64,000 nt of DNA from an uncultured Acidimicrobiales bacterium (lineage in GTDB: Bacteria; Actinomycetota; Acidimicrobiia; Acidimicrobiales; SZUA-35), in the NCBI GenBank assembly GCA_938029215.1, contig CALHFG010000022.1, positions 1-64,000 on the forward strand. The letters run 5' to 3'. The notes beneath the pieces are model-generated. The model was not told where the DNA came from. It made no database searches and was given only the letters and a program-made list of their open reading frames with translations. This document shows positions 62,681 through 64,000 of this stretch, one piece after another (positions within the stretch are counted from its first letter, which is position 1; each line of letters starts with the position of its first letter). The position numbers and the translations under genes are program-made.

Positions 62681-62766
62681 GATTCCCCGAGCTTAGGATT
62701 CATCCGACGCCACCGGAACAGGAGAATCGCCTGCTCGCGGTGGGTCCAACGTCACGTTCTTCGGTC

Positions 62767-63873
62767 TTACTTGACCTCTTCGGCCCGTGTCCCAAGCGTT
62801 TCGAGAACTTCGTCGAACGCCTTGGCGAAGCTGCCAACTCCCTCGTCCTCAAGCTGGAGCGCTACCTGTTCGAGGTCGATACCAAGAGCCGCCAGCTTCT
62901 CCACGACATCGTGGGCTTGTCCCATGTTGGCGTCGATGGTTCGGGCCACAGTGCCGTGATCGTCGAACGCGTTGAGGGTCTTGTCGGGCAGGGTATTGAC
63001 CGTGTTAGGTCCAATCAGCTCATCGACATACAGCGTGTCCGGATACGTGGGGTTCTTGGTCGACGTGCTCGCCCACAGTGGCCGCTGTACTCGCGCCCCG
63101 CGGTCGGCCAATGCATCCCAACGTGGGCCGCTGAACGTGCGCTCGAACATCTGGTAGGCGAGTTTGGCGTTGGCGATGGCTGCCTTACCCATCAGGCTCG
63201 ATGCCTCATCGGTGCCGATTTCGTCGAGCTTGCGATCCACATTGACGTCGACACGAGAGATAAAGAACGAGGCAACCGAGGAGATCGAACCAAGGCTGGC
63301 CTCCGGGTTGGCCGCGGCGTAGGTCTCGAGGCCGGCGATATAGGCCTCCATGACCGCGGCGTATCGTTCGAGCCCGAAGATGAGGGTGACGTTTACACTG
63401 GTGCCCTCGCTGATCAGGGTTTGAATGGCGGGGATGCCTTCAAGCGTGGCCGGTACCTTGATGTAGAGGTTGGGCGAGGCGAGACGCTGGTCCAGCTCAC
63501 GGGCGGCCTCGATGGTCTGAGTGGTGTCGTTGGCGAGGGCCGGTGACACTTCGACAGAGACATAGCCGTCTTCGCCACCGGAGGACTCGAACACCGGCAT
63601 GAGGAGTTGGGTGGCGGCGTTGATGTCGTCGACAACGAGATCCCAGTACGCATCGGTGACGCTCTTGCCCTCTCCGACGAGGCGGCGAAGGTCGGTGTCG
63701 TACTCGTCGGTGTCGGTCATGGCCTTGGCGAAGATTGACGGGTTGCTGGTTAGACCGCGTACACCGCGATCGATCCAGGCCTGCATCTCACCGCCATGGA
63801 GCCAGCCCCGGCGAAGGTTGTCGAGCCACGGGCTCTGGCCCTGCTCAGCGTGTACGTCGTGAATGCGTCCCAT
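62767..63873 (-). CDS. tal: Transaldolase
   Basis: 'GVRGLTSNPSIFAKAM', 'VSVEVSPALANDTTQTIEAARELDQRLASPNLYIKVPATLEGIPAIQTLISEGTSVNVTLIF'. Confidence 0.95.
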   Translation of the reverse strand: MGRIHDVHAEQGQSPWLDNLRRGWLHGGEMQAWIDRGVRGLTSNPSIFAKAMTDTDEYDTDLRRLVGEGKSVTDAYWDLVVDDINAATQLLMPVFESSGGEDGYVSVEVSPALANDTTQTIEAARELDQRLASPNLYIKVPATLEGIPAIQTLISEGTSVNVTLIFGLERYAAVMEAYIAGLETYAAANPEASLGSISSVASFFISRVDVNVDRKLDEIGTDEASSLMGKAAIANAKLAYQMFERTFSGPRWDALADRGARVQRPLWASTSTKNPTYPDTLYVDELIGPNTVNTLPDKTLNAFDDHGTVARTIDANMGQAHDVVEKLAALGIDLEQVALQLEDEGVGSFAKAFDEVLETLGTRAEEVK

Positions 63874-63928
63874 AGTGGAAGTTTAACCCCACGTCGAGTC
63901 GGTCGATTCCCACAGGGCTCAGGCCCTG

Positions 63929-64000
63929 CTAGGACAGCAGGGAGGTGACCTTGGCTGCGACCGCATCGGCAGTGATGCCGAGCTCTTTCATCACGGTTGA
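63929..64000 (-). CDS. tkt: Transketolase C-terminal end (truncated by window edge)
   Basis: Reverse-strand reading '...STVMKELGITADAVAAKVTSLLS*' matches the typical transketolase C-terminus and the tkt-tal gene order. Confidence 0.65.
   Translation of the reverse strand, partial: STVMKELGITADAVAAKVTSLLS

Noticed and set aside
1-64000. tRNA, rRNA or known riboswitches
   Set aside because: None could be recognised with confidence by eye in the intergenic regions; a tRNAscan/Infernal run would be needed.

Overview
High-GC window, probably from an actinobacterium of Acidimicrobiia/Ilumatobacter type (inferred from gene content: fused FbiC, DUF3151, actinobacterial-style Liv operon). It contains mostly housekeeping and metabolic genes plus several accessory loci. 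From 5' to 3': (1) the 3' ~11.85 kb of a giant LPXTG-anchored surface protein built of about 35 SdrD-B/Cna-B-like repeats, with an abrupt codon-usage switch near nt 220; (2) a complete branched-chain-type ABC transporter operon whose LivH permease carries a secreted-type N-terminal beta domain; (3) an orphan CoxL/XdhA-like molybdoenzyme with an IPNS-family oxygenase, SelO, GH65 phosphorylase + beta-PGM, a Tat metallophosphoesterase, a DUF4214 + degenerate M23 protein, an SF2 helicase, pyruvate kinase, patatin, MobA, RNase D and a ClC channel; (4) a compact two-gene McrB-like AAA+ / DUF2357-like module; (5) LOG, FbiC and HxlR genes; (6) a minus-strand cluster (about 48.9-62.7 kb) encoding an aldo/keto reductase-like protein, a polyprenyl-phosphate sugar transferase, an unknown protein, a C-A(Ser)-PCP NRPS, a KS-AT-KR-ACP-E/C-like PKS, an acyl-CoA dehydrogenase and a TauD-like oxygenase; (7) transaldolase and the 3' end of transketolase. 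The best candidates for something undescribed are the NRPS-PKS/sugar-transferase cluster, the McrB-like pair, the LivH fusion and the giant repeat protein. All calls come from reading the sequence and the supplied ORFs; no database search was run.
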